Shown in pieces: positions 10,228 through 19,875 of a DNA stretch of 64,000 nucleotides. Numbering within the stretch: position 1 is the first letter of the stretch; each line of letters opens with the position of its first letter. This DNA is from Lysinibacillus sp. 2017 (GTDB lineage Bacteria; Bacillota; Bacilli; Bacillales_A; Planococcaceae): contig NZ_CP029002.1 of the NCBI RefSeq assembly GCF_003073375.1, forward strand, positions 916,001 through 980,000, read 5' to 3'. The translations under genes were made by a program, and so were the position numbers. The notes under the pieces are model-generated. The model was not told the DNA's origin and made no database searches. It saw only the letters and a list, made by a program, of their open reading frames with translations.

Positions 10228-11727
10228 ATGGGCACAGTTATAAATGATCGAATTCGTTATCAAGGATTAGCGGATAAGGTGGTATCCGCGGAAACGGCAG
10301 CTTCGTGGATTAAGGATGGGATGGTACTAGGCATGAGTGGGTTCACTCGTGCTGGCGATGCCAAAACTGTCCCGCTAGCGCTTGTTGAAAAAGCAAAAAA
10401 GGAAAAGTTTCAAGTAGATGTTTACACAGGTGCGTCACTTGGTCCAGAAGTGGATCAATTGATGGCGGAAGCTGGAATTATCCGCAAGCGCGCTCCTTAT
10501 CAAGGGGATCCTGCCATTCGTAAAGCTATTAACACAGGGCAAGTACTTTATTCTGATATGCACTTATCACATAATGCTGAACTAATTCGTCAAGGCATTA
10601 TCGGTCCAATCGACTTTGCTATTATTGAGGCAACAGCAATTACAGAGGACGGCCAAATCATTCCAACAACTTCAATTGGTAACTCGCCTATTCTTGTGCA
10701 AATGGCGAAAGAAATTATTATCGAATTAAATCCTGAACAACCGAATTTAGAAGGCATCCATGATATTTATTTACCAGGTATGCAAGGAGAACGGGATCCA
10801 ATCCCATTACTCAAAGCAAGTGATCGTATTGGAACAGTAGGTATCCCAGTTGATGTCAACAAAATTAAAGGGATTGTTCATTCAACAATTAAAGACGCAC
10901 CATCATTAATCGTTGAGCCAGATGAAGAAACGGAAAAAATCGCACAGCATTTATTAGCATTCCTACGCGATGAAATCATAGTAGGGCGCTTACCGAAAAA
11001 CCTATTGCCACTGCAATCGGGTGTAGGCTCTGTAGCAAATGCTGTACTAAATGGCTTTTTGGATTCTGAATTTGAAGAGTTAGAAATTTACTCTGAAGTT
11101 TTACAAGATGCTGTATTCCATTTACTTGATGCAAATAAGGTGAAAATTGCCTCAGGTACATCGATTACATTAAGTAAAGAATGTGGCGACCGCGTATACA
11201 GCAATATTGATCAATACAAAGATCGTTTAGTTTTACGACCACAAGAAATATCGAATCATCCAGAACTTATTCGTCGTTTAGGAATTATTGCGATTAATAC
11301 AGCGCTTGAAGTCGATATTTATGGCAATGTCAATTCAACGCATGTAATGGGCACACATATGATGAATGGATTAGGCGGTTCTGGAGATTTCACACGTAAT
11401 GCTCGTATCGGTATTTTTGTAACGAAGTCTTATGCAAAAGGTGGCGATATTTCATCAATCGTCCCGATGGTTGCACACCATGACCATACGGAGCATGATG
11501 TTGATGTTATTGCGACAGAACAAGGGATTGCTGATTTACGTGGAATGGCCCCAAGAGAACGAGTGGAGGCAATTATTAAAAACTGTGTACATCCAGATTT
11601 TAAAGAGGCACTTCGCGATTATTATAACCGTGCGATTGAAGTATCAGGAAATGCGCATACGCCGCATAACTTAGAAGAAGCGTTAGCTTGGCATGTACAA
11701 TATAAAAATAAAAAAACAATGAAATAA
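10228..11727 (+). CDS. Acetyl-CoA hydrolase/transferase family protein (probable succinyl-CoA:acetate-type CoA-transferase)
   Basis: A 499-residue class I CoA-transferase that moves CoA between acyl groups, or hydrolyses acetyl-CoA. The catalytic glutamate is E290 in SEVLQDA, which would form the glutamyl-CoA thioester. A glycine-rich segment (GLGGSGDFTRNA, near 384-395) is typical of the Ach1/AarC subgroup. Family members include succinyl-CoA:acetate and propionyl-CoA:succinate CoA-transferases as well as acetyl-CoA hydrolases; the sequence alone does not settle the acyl pair. It stands alone between the opp and rqcH regions. A role in acetate or propionate recycling is inference. Confidence 0.85.
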   Translation: MGTVINDRIRYQGLADKVVSAETAASWIKDGMVLGMSGFTRAGDAKTVPLALVEKAKKEKFQVDVYTGASLGPEVDQLMAEAGIIRKRAPYQGDPAIRKAINTGQVLYSDMHLSHNAELIRQGIIGPIDFAIIEATAITEDGQIIPTTSIGNSPILVQMAKEIIIELNPEQPNLEGIHDIYLPGMQGERDPIPLLKASDRIGTVGIPVDVNKIKGIVHSTIKDAPSLIVEPDEETEKIAQHLLAFLRDEIIVGRLPKNLLPLQSGVGSVANAVLNGFLDSEFEELEIYSEVLQDAVFHLLDANKVKIASGTSITLSKECGDRVYSNIDQYKDRLVLRPQEISNHPELIRRLGIIAINTALEVDIYGNVNSTHVMGTHMMNGLGGSGDFTRNARIGIFVTKSYAKGGDISSIVPMVAHHDHTEHDVDVIATEQGIADLRGMAPRERVEAIIKNCVHPDFKEALRDYYNRAIEVSGNAHTPHNLEEALAWHVQYKNKKTMK

Positions 11728-11730
11728 TAA

Positions 11731-11765
11731 AAATGAGCGCATCGGTAATCGGTGCGCTCATTTTG
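11731..11765. terminator. Bidirectional terminator between the CoA-transferase gene and rqcH
   Basis: AAATGAGCGCATCGGT-style arms with a tight loop: AATGAGCGCA pairs with TGCGCTCATT, flanked by A-rich and T-rich runs on opposite sides. The two genes converge here, so one hairpin can end both transcripts. Confidence 0.85.
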
Positions 11766-13448
11766 TTATTTTTTTAATTGCATGATTACTGCTTCATCTG
11801 GTGTGACGAAAACTGTCTTTTGTTCGAAATAAATCACGAATCCGGGTTTAGAACCATTTGGCTTTTTCACATGGCGAATTTCTGTATAGTCGACTGGAAC
11901 AGAAGCAGATTCACGGGCTTTACTATAGTAAGCACTTAACATCGCGGCTTCTTTTATTGTTGCTTCATCTGGATTATCGCTATGAATGACAACATGTGAA
12001 CCAGGAATATCCTTTGTATGCAACCAAATTTCATTTCGCTTGCCGATTTTAAAGGTTAAATAGTCATTTTGTTTGTTATTTTTTCCGACAGAAATGACGA
12101 TACCTGTAGAAGAAATGAATTTTTCAGGTGCAGGTTTTGTCGGTTTCTTTTTACGTTTTGACTGACGTAAACGAAGTAAGCCCTGTTCGGCAAGTTCTTC
12201 ACGAATTTCTTCAATATCAGCAGGAGAGGCTTGTTGTACTTGTTGTGAAAGCATTTCTAAATATTGAATGTCTTCTTTTGTTTTTTCTTGCTGTTCTTCA
12301 ATCATAATTAGCGCTGTTTTAGCTTTATTGTATTTCGTATAATAGCTTTGTGCGTTTTCGATTGGCGTTTTACGCGGACTGATTGGAATACGTACTTTTT
12401 CAGCCGTTTCACTGTAATAATTTTCAACGTCTACGTATTCTTCACCTTTTGTAAAGTTATATAAATTCGCCATTAATAGCTCGCCGTACAGTTGGAACTG
12501 ATCCAAGTTTTGCGCACGCTCGAAATCTTTTTGTAGTTTTTTTTGCTTCAACTTTAATTTATTTAACTCATTTTGTAGCCAACGTTCTAAGTCACCAGCT
12601 TGTTGCTTTACACGGTCACGTTCTGCACGAGCAAAAAAGACGCGGTCTAACAATTCACCAAGTGTTGCAAAATTCGTCACGTTACCTTGTAAATGTGTCA
12701 AATCAGTAGGAGAAAAATAGCTTTTACTCTCTTGCTCTATATAAGTCGGTTTGGCGATGGTAACAATTTCATTCATCAATTGGCGGCTTGCAGTTACAAC
12801 GTCTTGAGACTTTTGACGATGTAATAATTCATTTGCATGAAGTGGAGAGAACCCGGCAAATTTTTCAATGATTTCTTTTGTTGTTACATCAGTAGCGAAA
12901 AATTGTTCGATTTCTGTATCTGTTAAGCTGCTTAATGAAACTTTGTGTTGCTGTGGTGGTTCGATATAAGGCTGACCAGGAAGAACGGTACGATAGCTAT
13001 TTACAGAAGGTGGTAAATGCTTCAAGCTATCAATAATTTTATCGTTTTCCGCATCAACTAAAATTAAATTACTGTGACGGCCCATAACCTCAACAATAAG
13101 CTTACGTTTAACGGCATCGCCAATTTCATTTTTGCTGTCTATAGTTATTGTAATAACGCGTTCAAATCCATCTTGTGTAATAGATGAGATAAAGCCACCT
13201 TCGATATGTTTGCGTAATAACATACAAAACATCGGAGGATCAGCTGGGTTTTCAATCGATTGTTCTGTTATATGTACGCGTGAATAGGAAGGGTGGATTG
13301 AAAATAATAGTTTTGAATTTGTACCAGCAGCGCGAATTTGTAAAACAACTTCAAGCGCATTCGGTTGATATATTTTATTAATTCGTCCAGATGAGAGCGT
13401 TTGTAACTCTTTGCTCATTGAACGTGTAAATAGCCCATCAAATGCCAT
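11766..13448 (-). CDS. rqcH: Ribosome quality-control factor RqcH (NFACT / FbpA-YloA family)
   Basis: RqcH binds 50S subunits blocked by peptidyl-tRNA and recruits alanyl-tRNA to add C-terminal alanine tails that mark the stalled product for degradation. The 560-residue protein has the family order: NFACT-N domain beginning MAFDGLFTRSMSKEL, middle helices including a long coiled coil (roughly residues 280-410), and the C-terminal NFACT-R domain with IWLHTKDIPGSHVVI. The older name fibronectin-binding protein reflects a secondary activity. I place the start at 13448, eight bases after AAAGAGGA; the reading frame stays open upstream but without support. Confidence 0.92.
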   Translation of the reverse strand: MAFDGLFTRSMSKELQTLSSGRINKIYQPNALEVVLQIRAAGTNSKLLFSIHPSYSRVHITEQSIENPADPPMFCMLLRKHIEGGFISSITQDGFERVITITIDSKNEIGDAVKRKLIVEVMGRHSNLILVDAENDKIIDSLKHLPPSVNSYRTVLPGQPYIEPPQQHKVSLSSLTDTEIEQFFATDVTTKEIIEKFAGFSPLHANELLHRQKSQDVVTASRQLMNEIVTIAKPTYIEQESKSYFSPTDLTHLQGNVTNFATLGELLDRVFFARAERDRVKQQAGDLERWLQNELNKLKLKQKKLQKDFERAQNLDQFQLYGELLMANLYNFTKGEEYVDVENYYSETAEKVRIPISPRKTPIENAQSYYTKYNKAKTALIMIEEQQEKTKEDIQYLEMLSQQVQQASPADIEEIREELAEQGLLRLRQSKRKKKPTKPAPEKFISSTGIVISVGKNNKQNDYLTFKIGKRNEIWLHTKDIPGSHVVIHSDNPDEATIKEAAMLSAYYSKARESASVPVDYTEIRHVKKPNGSKPGFVIYFEQKTVFVTPDEAVIMQLKK

Positions 13449-13491
13449 CTTCATTCCTCTTTCGTAACGATATTCTCTTATCTTTCTACCT

Positions 13492-13500
13492 ATCATACCA
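13492..13500 (-). promoter_or_regulatory. Extended -10 promoter of rqcH
   Basis: On the minus strand TGGTATGAT matches the extended -10 pattern TGnTATnnT, about 45 bases before the rqcH start. No good -35 is present at the usual distance, which is normal for this promoter class. Confidence 0.5.
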
Positions 13501-13568
13501 CTTTTTCTGATGCATGCTGTAGTTGTGCAATTTTTGACTAAACGATTGCGCATAAATGGACGAACATA

Positions 13569-13577
13569 TGATATAAT
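13569..13577 (+). promoter_or_regulatory. Extended -10 promoter of the yloC-gmk operon
   Basis: TGATATAAT is a perfect extended -10 (TGnTATAAT) 34 bases before the yloC start, without a clear -35 hexamer. It lies back to back with the rqcH promoter. Confidence 0.6.
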
Positions 13578-13610
13578 TGGAGCAATATGCAAAGAAGGGT
13601 GTGACGAACC

Positions 13611-14486
13611 TTGGTGCGTAGTATGACCGGATTCGGCAGAGGGGTCACAACAACGAAAAATTTTCAACTTACGGTTGAAATTCGTGCTGTGAATCATCGC
13701 TTTTTAGAAATAAATACAAAGTTTCCAAAAGATTGGATGGAATCAGAAATAATTGCAAAAAAAATGTTGTCGGATGCTGTTTCTCGTGGGAAAATAGATG
13801 TTATTATTTTTCTAAAAGAGCTTCATGAAGCGCAGCAGTCGATTCGTATTGATTGGACATTACTGAATGCTTTTATTCAAGCAAAAAATGAACTTACACA
13901 ATCTGTTCAAATGGAAGAAAAGTGGACGATGCAAGAAATTGTTAGCTTGGACCAAGTGTTACTAATTGAAAAGGTTGAATTTTTGCAAGAGGAAATACTT
14001 GAAGCGGTTAAATCTGCATTATCAGAAGCAATATACAATTTAGTCAACATGCGTGAGCGCGAAGGACAAGAATTACGTCATGTCATGTTACAATATAAAT
14101 TTGAGCTCGAACAGCAAATTATACAAATTCGAAAAGAAGCACCGCAAGCCGTTACAAAATATCGCGAACGTTTGATTGGTCGTTTAAACGAAATTGCAAG
14201 TGGCCAAGAACTGGAGGATCGTTTGTTAACGGAAGTTGCGATTTTTGCAGAACGTATTGATATTACAGAAGAGCTAGATCGTTTAGAAAGTCATTTTGGA
14301 CAATTGTCTGAAACCTTAACCGAAACAATAGCGATTGGTCGTAAGCTAGATTTCATTATGCAAGAGATGAATCGTGAAATTAATACAATTGGCTCAAAGA
14401 ATCAATCTGCAGCATGCTCAATCGCCGTTGTACAAGCAAAAACGATTTTAGAAAAAATGCGTGAACAGGTTCAAAATATAGAATAG
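13611..14486 (+). CDS. yloC: YicC/YloC-family endoribonuclease
   Basis: A 291-residue cytoplasmic protein of the YicC-like family, whose members have been reported to act as endoribonucleases in RNA turnover. The N terminus MVRSMTGFGR is the family hallmark, and the C-terminal DUF1732 part contains FAERIDITEELDRLESH and GRKLDFIMQEMNRE. The start is TTG at 13611 or the adjacent GTG at 13614, after AAGAAGGGTG. In B. subtilis, yloB lies before and remA after yloC; here both are absent, and gmk follows after only 15 bases. Confidence 0.85.
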   Translation: MVRSMTGFGRGVTTTKNFQLTVEIRAVNHRFLEINTKFPKDWMESEIIAKKMLSDAVSRGKIDVIIFLKELHEAQQSIRIDWTLLNAFIQAKNELTQSVQMEEKWTMQEIVSLDQVLLIEKVEFLQEEILEAVKSALSEAIYNLVNMREREGQELRHVMLQYKFELEQQIIQIRKEAPQAVTKYRERLIGRLNEIASGQELEDRLLTEVAIFAERIDITEELDRLESHFGQLSETLTETIAIGRKLDFIMQEMNREINTIGSKNQSAACSIAVVQAKTILEKMREQVQNIE

Positions 14487-14489
14487 TAA

Positions 14490-15119
<630 letters not shown>

Positions 15120-15123
15120 AACC

Positions 15124-15348
15124 ATGTTATACCCATCAGTAGATAAATTAAAAAAACAAATCGATTCTAAATACTCATTAGTGAGTTTAGCATCAAAACG
15201 TGCGCGTCAACTTCAAGAAGAGGGCGGAGAACAATTAGATTCTTACGTTTCTTACAAACCAGTTGGTAAAGCATTAGAAGAAGTGGCTGCAGGCAAACTT
15301 CGTAAAGTGAAACAAGATGCTTCAACAGTGTACGAGGATGAAATTTAA
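15124..15348 (+). CDS. rpoZ: DNA-directed RNA polymerase omega subunit
   Basis: A 74-residue omega subunit that helps fold and stabilise the beta' subunit. The N-terminal MLYPSVDKL and the helix LVSLASKRARQLQE are conserved in Firmicutes omega. It starts four bases after gmk with AGAGGAG in the end of gmk. The gmk-rpoZ-coaBC-priA order matches B. subtilis. Confidence 0.95.
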   Translation: MLYPSVDKLKKQIDSKYSLVSLASKRARQLQEEGGEQLDSYVSYKPVGKALEEVAAGKLRKVKQDASTVYEDEI

Positions 15349-15385
15349 TTTCACCGAAAGATTAATTTGATATGACTTTGAGTAG

Positions 15386-15416
15386 AAGCTCCCTTAGAAT
15401 TTTTCTTTGGGGGCTT
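15386..15416 (+). other. Hairpin between rpoZ and coaC
   Basis: AAGCTCCC pairs with GGGGGCTT (one G-T pair), with an inner AGAA/TTCT continuation. No T-run follows, so it looks like a transcript-processing or stabilising hairpin rather than a terminator. Confidence 0.4.
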
Positions 15417-15438
15417 GTGCTTTGAAAGGATGGTTTTG

Positions 15439-16005
15439 ATGATGAAAAAAAACAATGTGTTACTATGCGTTTCAGGTGGGATTGCTGTTTATAAAGCGGT
15501 TGCTCTTGTTAGTAAATTATCGCAAGCAGGGATGAACGTTAAAGTCATCATGACCGCTTCAGCACAAAAATTCGTCACACCTTTAAGCTTTCAAGTAATG
15601 TCTAAAAACGATGTGTTTTACGATACATTTGATGAAAAAGATTCAAGTGTCATAGCACATATTGATTTAGCAGACTGGGCAGATTTAGTTATCGTTGCGC
15701 CAGCTACGGCTAATATGATTGCAAAAATGGCTCACGGAATGGCCGACGATATGGTCACAACAACGCTTCTTGCGACAACGGCTCCTATATGGGTGGCACC
15801 AGCGATGAATGTGCATATGTATGAGCATCCAGCGGTCCTAAGAAATATTTCGCAACTTCATGAAGACGGTGTGAAATTTATTGAACCGTCAGAAGGCTTT
15901 TTGGCATGCGGTTATATTGGAAAAGGGCGTTTAGAAGAACCAGAAAAAATTACTGAGCTTGTTGTGAAGTATTTTAATGAGCAGTTAAGAAGCGATGTAA
16001 AATGA
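15439..16005 (+). CDS. coaC: Phosphopantothenoylcysteine decarboxylase domain protein (CoaC only)
   Basis: A flavoprotein that decarboxylates 4'-phosphopantothenoylcysteine to phosphopantetheine in CoA synthesis. All 188 residues belong to the CoaC domain: active-site histidine H74 (AHIDLAD), PAMN at about 121-124, and the conserved cysteine C157 in ACGYIGKGRL. At this locus B. subtilis and most bacteria encode a fused CoaBC of about 400 residues, with a ligase (CoaB) half after this point. Here the frame stops cleanly at the domain boundary and overlaps the priA start (ATGA), with no CoaB remnant. The start at 15439 (or 15442) follows GAAAGGATGG. Confidence 0.85.
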   Translation: MMKKNNVLLCVSGGIAVYKAVALVSKLSQAGMNVKVIMTASAQKFVTPLSFQVMSKNDVFYDTFDEKDSSVIAHIDLADWADLVIVAPATANMIAKMAHGMADDMVTTTLLATTAPIWVAPAMNVHMYEHPAVLRNISQLHEDGVKFIEPSEGFLACGYIGKGRLEEPEKITELVVKYFNEQLRSDVK

Positions 16006-18410
16006 TAATTGCGCAAGTAATTGTTGACGTTTCTGCATATCCTGTGGACAAACCGTTTGATTATTTAGTGCCAGAACAGTGGGAAGAACTCATCGATACA
16101 GGTTGTCGTGTGAAAGTACCATTTGGTCCACGAAATGTGCTCGGCTTTGTCGTTGGAATTACAACTGAAACGGATGTCCCATTAAATAAAATTAAACCAG
16201 TAGCAGAAATTTTTGATTTAGAACCGATTATAACGGATGAAATGCTAGCGTTAGCAAAATGGCTCAAACTCCATACAATCTGTTATGAAATCGATGCACT
16301 TCAAGTGATGATACCCGGTGCATTACGGGCGAAGTATGAAAAATTTGTTGTGTTATCCGGTGAGACTGGCAATTTACCTGAAGTGCTCCAACCATTCTTT
16401 GAAAAAACGAGTAAAGTGAATGTGAAGCAGTTCGAAAAAGAAGGGTTATTAAAACCTGTAAAGCAAGCCATACGAGAAAATAGATTAATGATTGAAAATG
16501 AAGTGAAGCAAAAAGGTCGAGTGAAACAGGTTAGAAAAGTCCAAATTGCTTCATTACAAACACTTGAAGATGTAGAAAAATCAATTTCTACAAGAGCACA
16601 AAAGCAAAAACATCTCATTGAATGGATGAAATTAAACAGCGGTGCGGTAATAGCTCCTGATGAAATTTGTGAAGCACTCCATATAACAAATGCAGTATTA
16701 ACAAGTGTTATTGAAAAGGGAGCGGCGCAATATATTCAGCAAGAAGTTTACCGTGATCCGTATACAAAAGACATTGTTCCAACGAAATTTTTACAATTAA
16801 CGTCAGAACAACAAGTAGCCCTGGAAAAGATTACGAGTGCTATTGATGATAAACGTAGTGAAACATTTCTACTACATGGTATTACGGGTAGTGGGAAGAC
16901 GGAAGTATACTTGCAGGCCATTCAAAAAACGATTGCACAAAACAAGGAAGCGATTGTACTTGTCCCTGAAATTGCTTTAACCCCGCAGATGACTGAACGC
17001 TTTAAATCGCGATTTGGTGATCAAGTAGCCGTTATGCATAGTGGTTTATCTGTCGGTGAAAAATATGATGAGTGGCGAAAAGTTCAAAAAGGGGAAGTCA
17101 AAGTAGTTGTTGGTGCGAGGTCTGCGGTTTTTGCTCCGTTTAAAAATTTAGGACTCATCATTTTAGATGAAGAGCATGAATCAACATATAAACAGGAAGA
17201 TTCGCCGCGTTATCATGCCCGTGATGTCGCAATTTGGCGTGGAAATTATTATAATTGTCCCGTCATTTTAGGAAGTGCAACACCGGCATTAGAATCATTT
17301 GCACGTGCGAAAAAGGGTGTTTATACGTTATTAACACTAGAAAATCGGGCGAAGAATCAAGCGTTACCAACTGTTCATATTGTGGATATGCGGGAACAAT
17401 TACAGGCAGGAAATCGCTCCATGTTTTCAGAGCCACTCATGGAAGCGCTACAAAATCGACTTGCTAAAAAAGAACAGACGGTACTGTTTTTAAATCGTCG
17501 TGGCTATTCGTCGTTTGTGCTATGTCGTGATTGTGGGACGACGGTACAATGCCCAAACTGTGATATCTCTCTAACATATCACCGCTATCAAGAAAAGCTG
17601 AAATGCCATTATTGTGGCTATGATGAATACGTTCCACAAACTTGCCCGCAGTGTCAAAGTGAAAATATTCGCTATTTCGGAACAGGAACGCAAAAAGTGG
17701 AAGAGGAAATTTATAAGTTATTCCCAGAAGCGCGCGTGTTACGAATGGATGTTGATACAACGAAGCAAAAAGGCTCTCATGAAAAAATACTGGATGCGTT
17801 TGGTGCAGGTGAGGCAGATATTTTACTTGGAACACAAATGATTGCGAAGGGATTAGATTTCCCGAATATTACGCTTGTTGGTGTACTGAGTGCAGATACA
17901 TCCCTCCATTTACCAGATTACCGAGCAGCAGAAAAAACATTCCAGCTCATGACACAAGTAAGTGGACGTGCAGGGAGACATGAAAAGCTTGGAGAAGTAT
18001 TTATTCAGACTTATACACCAGAGCATTATGCGATTGAATTATCAAAAGAGCAATTGTATACGCCGTTTTATGAACGCGAAATGCATATGAGACATTTAGC
18101 AGGTTATCCGCCGTATTACTATATTGCGCTTATCCAAGTTTCGCATGAGGATGTCATGATGGCAGCAGAATATGCAGAGCGCGCGGCACAATACTTGCGT
18201 TCGAGTTTATCGTTTAAAGTGTCTGTTATTGGACCAACTACAGCAAGTATTAGCCGTCTCCAAAATAGATATCGCTACCAATGTTTGATAAAATATAAAG
18301 TAGAGCCGAATTTAATTCCTGTGCTGCTACAATTGATTAAAATGTATCGTTCAGAATGGATTAAAAAAGGTATTGTATTAACAGTCGATTTAGATCCAAC
18401 AATGATCTAA
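16002..18410 (+). CDS. priA: Primosomal replication restart helicase PriA
   Basis: A 3'-5' superfamily 2 helicase that recognises abandoned replication forks and D-loops and loads the primosome for restart. The 802-residue protein carries an N-terminal DNA-binding domain (starting MIIAQVIVDV), Walker A GITGSGKTE near 293, the DEEH box (ILDEEHESTYKQE), and a zinc-binding insert with eight cysteines (CRDCGTTVQCPNC ... CHYCGY ... CPQC). The helicase C-terminal motifs include VSGRAGRHEKLG. The start overlaps the coaC stop by four bases. Confidence 0.95.
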   Translation: MIIAQVIVDVSAYPVDKPFDYLVPEQWEELIDTGCRVKVPFGPRNVLGFVVGITTETDVPLNKIKPVAEIFDLEPIITDEMLALAKWLKLHTICYEIDALQVMIPGALRAKYEKFVVLSGETGNLPEVLQPFFEKTSKVNVKQFEKEGLLKPVKQAIRENRLMIENEVKQKGRVKQVRKVQIASLQTLEDVEKSISTRAQKQKHLIEWMKLNSGAVIAPDEICEALHITNAVLTSVIEKGAAQYIQQEVYRDPYTKDIVPTKFLQLTSEQQVALEKITSAIDDKRSETFLLHGITGSGKTEVYLQAIQKTIAQNKEAIVLVPEIALTPQMTERFKSRFGDQVAVMHSGLSVGEKYDEWRKVQKGEVKVVVGARSAVFAPFKNLGLIILDEEHESTYKQEDSPRYHARDVAIWRGNYYNCPVILGSATPALESFARAKKGVYTLLTLENRAKNQALPTVHIVDMREQLQAGNRSMFSEPLMEALQNRLAKKEQTVLFLNRRGYSSFVLCRDCGTTVQCPNCDISLTYHRYQEKLKCHYCGYDEYVPQTCPQCQSENIRYFGTGTQKVEEEIYKLFPEARVLRMDVDTTKQKGSHEKILDAFGAGEADILLGTQMIAKGLDFPNITLVGVLSADTSLHLPDYRAAEKTFQLMTQVSGRAGRHEKLGEVFIQTYTPEHYAIELSKEQLYTPFYEREMHMRHLAGYPPYYYIALIQVSHEDVMMAAEYAERAAQYLRSSLSFKVSVIGPTTASISRLQNRYRYQCLIKYKVEPNLIPVLLQLIKMYRSEWIKKGIVLTVDLDPTMI

Positions 18411-18435
18411 TGCATATAGAAAGAGGTAAATAATA

Positions 18436-18930
18436 ATGGCTATTAAAGAAGTTGTGGAAAACCCAGCGAAAGTTTTATCACAAAAAACAAAAGAAGTAGA
18501 AGTCATCAATGATGAAACGATTCAGTTGCTTGATGATTTATATGACACAATGGTTGAAAATGATGGTATCGGAATCGCTGCACCTCAAATTAACGTAAGT
18601 CTACGTGTGGCAATCGTTGAACTTGGTGAAGACATTTTAGAAATGATTAACCCCATCGTTATTGAAACACGTGGTGAAGAAGTAGAAGATATCGAAGGTT
18701 GCTTAAGCTTCCCTGACCTTTTTGGTATGGTAAAACGCCCTACGTACGTAAAAATTGAAGCGTCTGATCGCGAAGGCCGTATTTATGAATTAGAAGCAGA
18801 AGATTTTGAAGCACGTTGCATTTTACATGAAATCGACCATTTAGATGGCGTGTTATTCGATTCAAAAATGACACGTGTATTAACTGAGGAAGAATTAGAA
18901 GAGTTATACGCAGACGCTGAGGAGGAATAA
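18436..18930 (+). CDS. def: Peptide deformylase
   Basis: Removes the formyl group from the N-terminal methionine of new proteins. The 164-residue protein has all three motifs: GIGIAAPQ (about 44-51), EGCLS with the metal-ligand cysteine near 89, and HEIDH near 131-135 with two metal-ligand histidines. The length and C terminus are those of the short type of deformylase. It is paired with fmt three bases downstream, the enzyme that adds the formyl group. Confidence 0.96.
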   Translation: MAIKEVVENPAKVLSQKTKEVEVINDETIQLLDDLYDTMVENDGIGIAAPQINVSLRVAIVELGEDILEMINPIVIETRGEEVEDIEGCLSFPDLFGMVKRPTYVKIEASDREGRIYELEAEDFEARCILHEIDHLDGVLFDSKMTRVLTEEELEELYADAEEE

Positions 18931-18933
18931 TCG

Positions 18934-19875
18934 ATGACAAAAATCGTATTTATGGGAACCCCAGCCTTTTCAGCACCGATTTTACGTATGCTTCACGAAG
19001 AAGGATATGACGTATTAGCTGTCGTGACACAACCAGACCGTCCAGTTGGTCGTAAAAGAGTGTTAACACCGCCACCAGTAAAAGCAGAAGCGCTAGCACT
19101 TGGTTTACCAGTCATTCAGCCAGAAAAATTACGTGGCTCACAAGAGTTACAAGAAATTTTAGCATTAAACCCAGATTTAGTTGTAACAGCAGCATTTGGC
19201 CAAATTTTACCGAAAGAATTGCTCGATGCACCGCGTCTAGGGTGTATTAATGTTCATGCTTCCTTATTACCAGCATATCGTGGTGGCGCACCAATTCATC
19301 AAGCTATTATTGATGGGCAAGCGAAAACGGGTGTGACCATTATGTATATGGCAGAAAAATTAGATGCGGGTGATATTATTTCACAACGCGAAATCGTCAT
19401 TGAAGATACAGATCATACAGGTGGCTTATTTGATAAGCTAAGTGATGTTGGTCGTGAGCTATTAAAAGATATATTGCCTTCTATAATTGATGGTACAAAC
19501 GAACGTATCACACAAGATGAATCACAAGTAACCTTTGCACGTAATATAAGTCGTGAGCAAGAGTTAATTGATTGGAATAAAGATGCACGCACATTATATA
19601 ATCAAGTGCGTGGGTTACACCCTTGGCCAGTTGCTTACACAACATTTGAAGAGGCAAACTTTAAAATTTGGTGGGCAAAAGTAGGCGAAACTTCTACAAA
19701 TGCAGAACCTGGTGAAGTCGTGAAAATCGAAAAAGACCATTTTGAGGTGGCAACAGGTGATGGTGGAACATTAGCATTATTCGATGTTCAACCAGCAGGG
19801 AAAAAACGCATGACAGCAGAAGAGTTTCTACGTGGTACGGGCTCGAAATTACAGATTGGGGACCGTTTTAAATGA
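18934..19875 (+). CDS. fmt: Methionyl-tRNA formyltransferase
   Basis: Formylates Met-tRNA(fMet) using 10-formyl-tetrahydrofolate, preparing it for initiation. The 313-residue protein starts [15 protein letters not shown] and has the catalytic segment [17 protein letters not shown], where the Asn and His are catalytic. The C-terminal OB-like tRNA-binding domain starts near residue 208. The start follows GAGGAGG at the end of def, and its stop overlaps rsmB by four bases. Confidence 0.96.
   Translation: MTKIVFMGTPAFSAPILRMLHEEGYDVLAVVTQPDRPVGRKRVLTPPPVKAEALALGLPVIQPEKLRGSQELQEILALNPDLVVTAAFGQILPKELLDAPRLGCINVHASLLPAYRGGAPIHQAIIDGQAKTGVTIMYMAEKLDAGDIISQREIVIEDTDHTGGLFDKLSDVGRELLKDILPSIIDGTNERITQDESQVTFARNISREQELIDWNKDARTLYNQVRGLHPWPVAYTTFEEANFKIWWAKVGETSTNAEPGEVVKIEKDHFEVATGDGGTLALFDVQPAGKKRMTAEEFLRGTGSKLQIGDRFK

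Noticed and set aside
10048-10263. 71-codon minus-strand frame before the CoA-transferase gene
   Set aside because: No recognisable motif, overlaps the start of a clear gene on the other strand, and has no ribosome-binding site.
13449-13697. N-terminal extension of rqcH upstream of 13448
   Set aside because: It is only an open frame running into the divergent yloC gene; the family begins at MAFDG, which has a well-spaced AAAGAGGA site.
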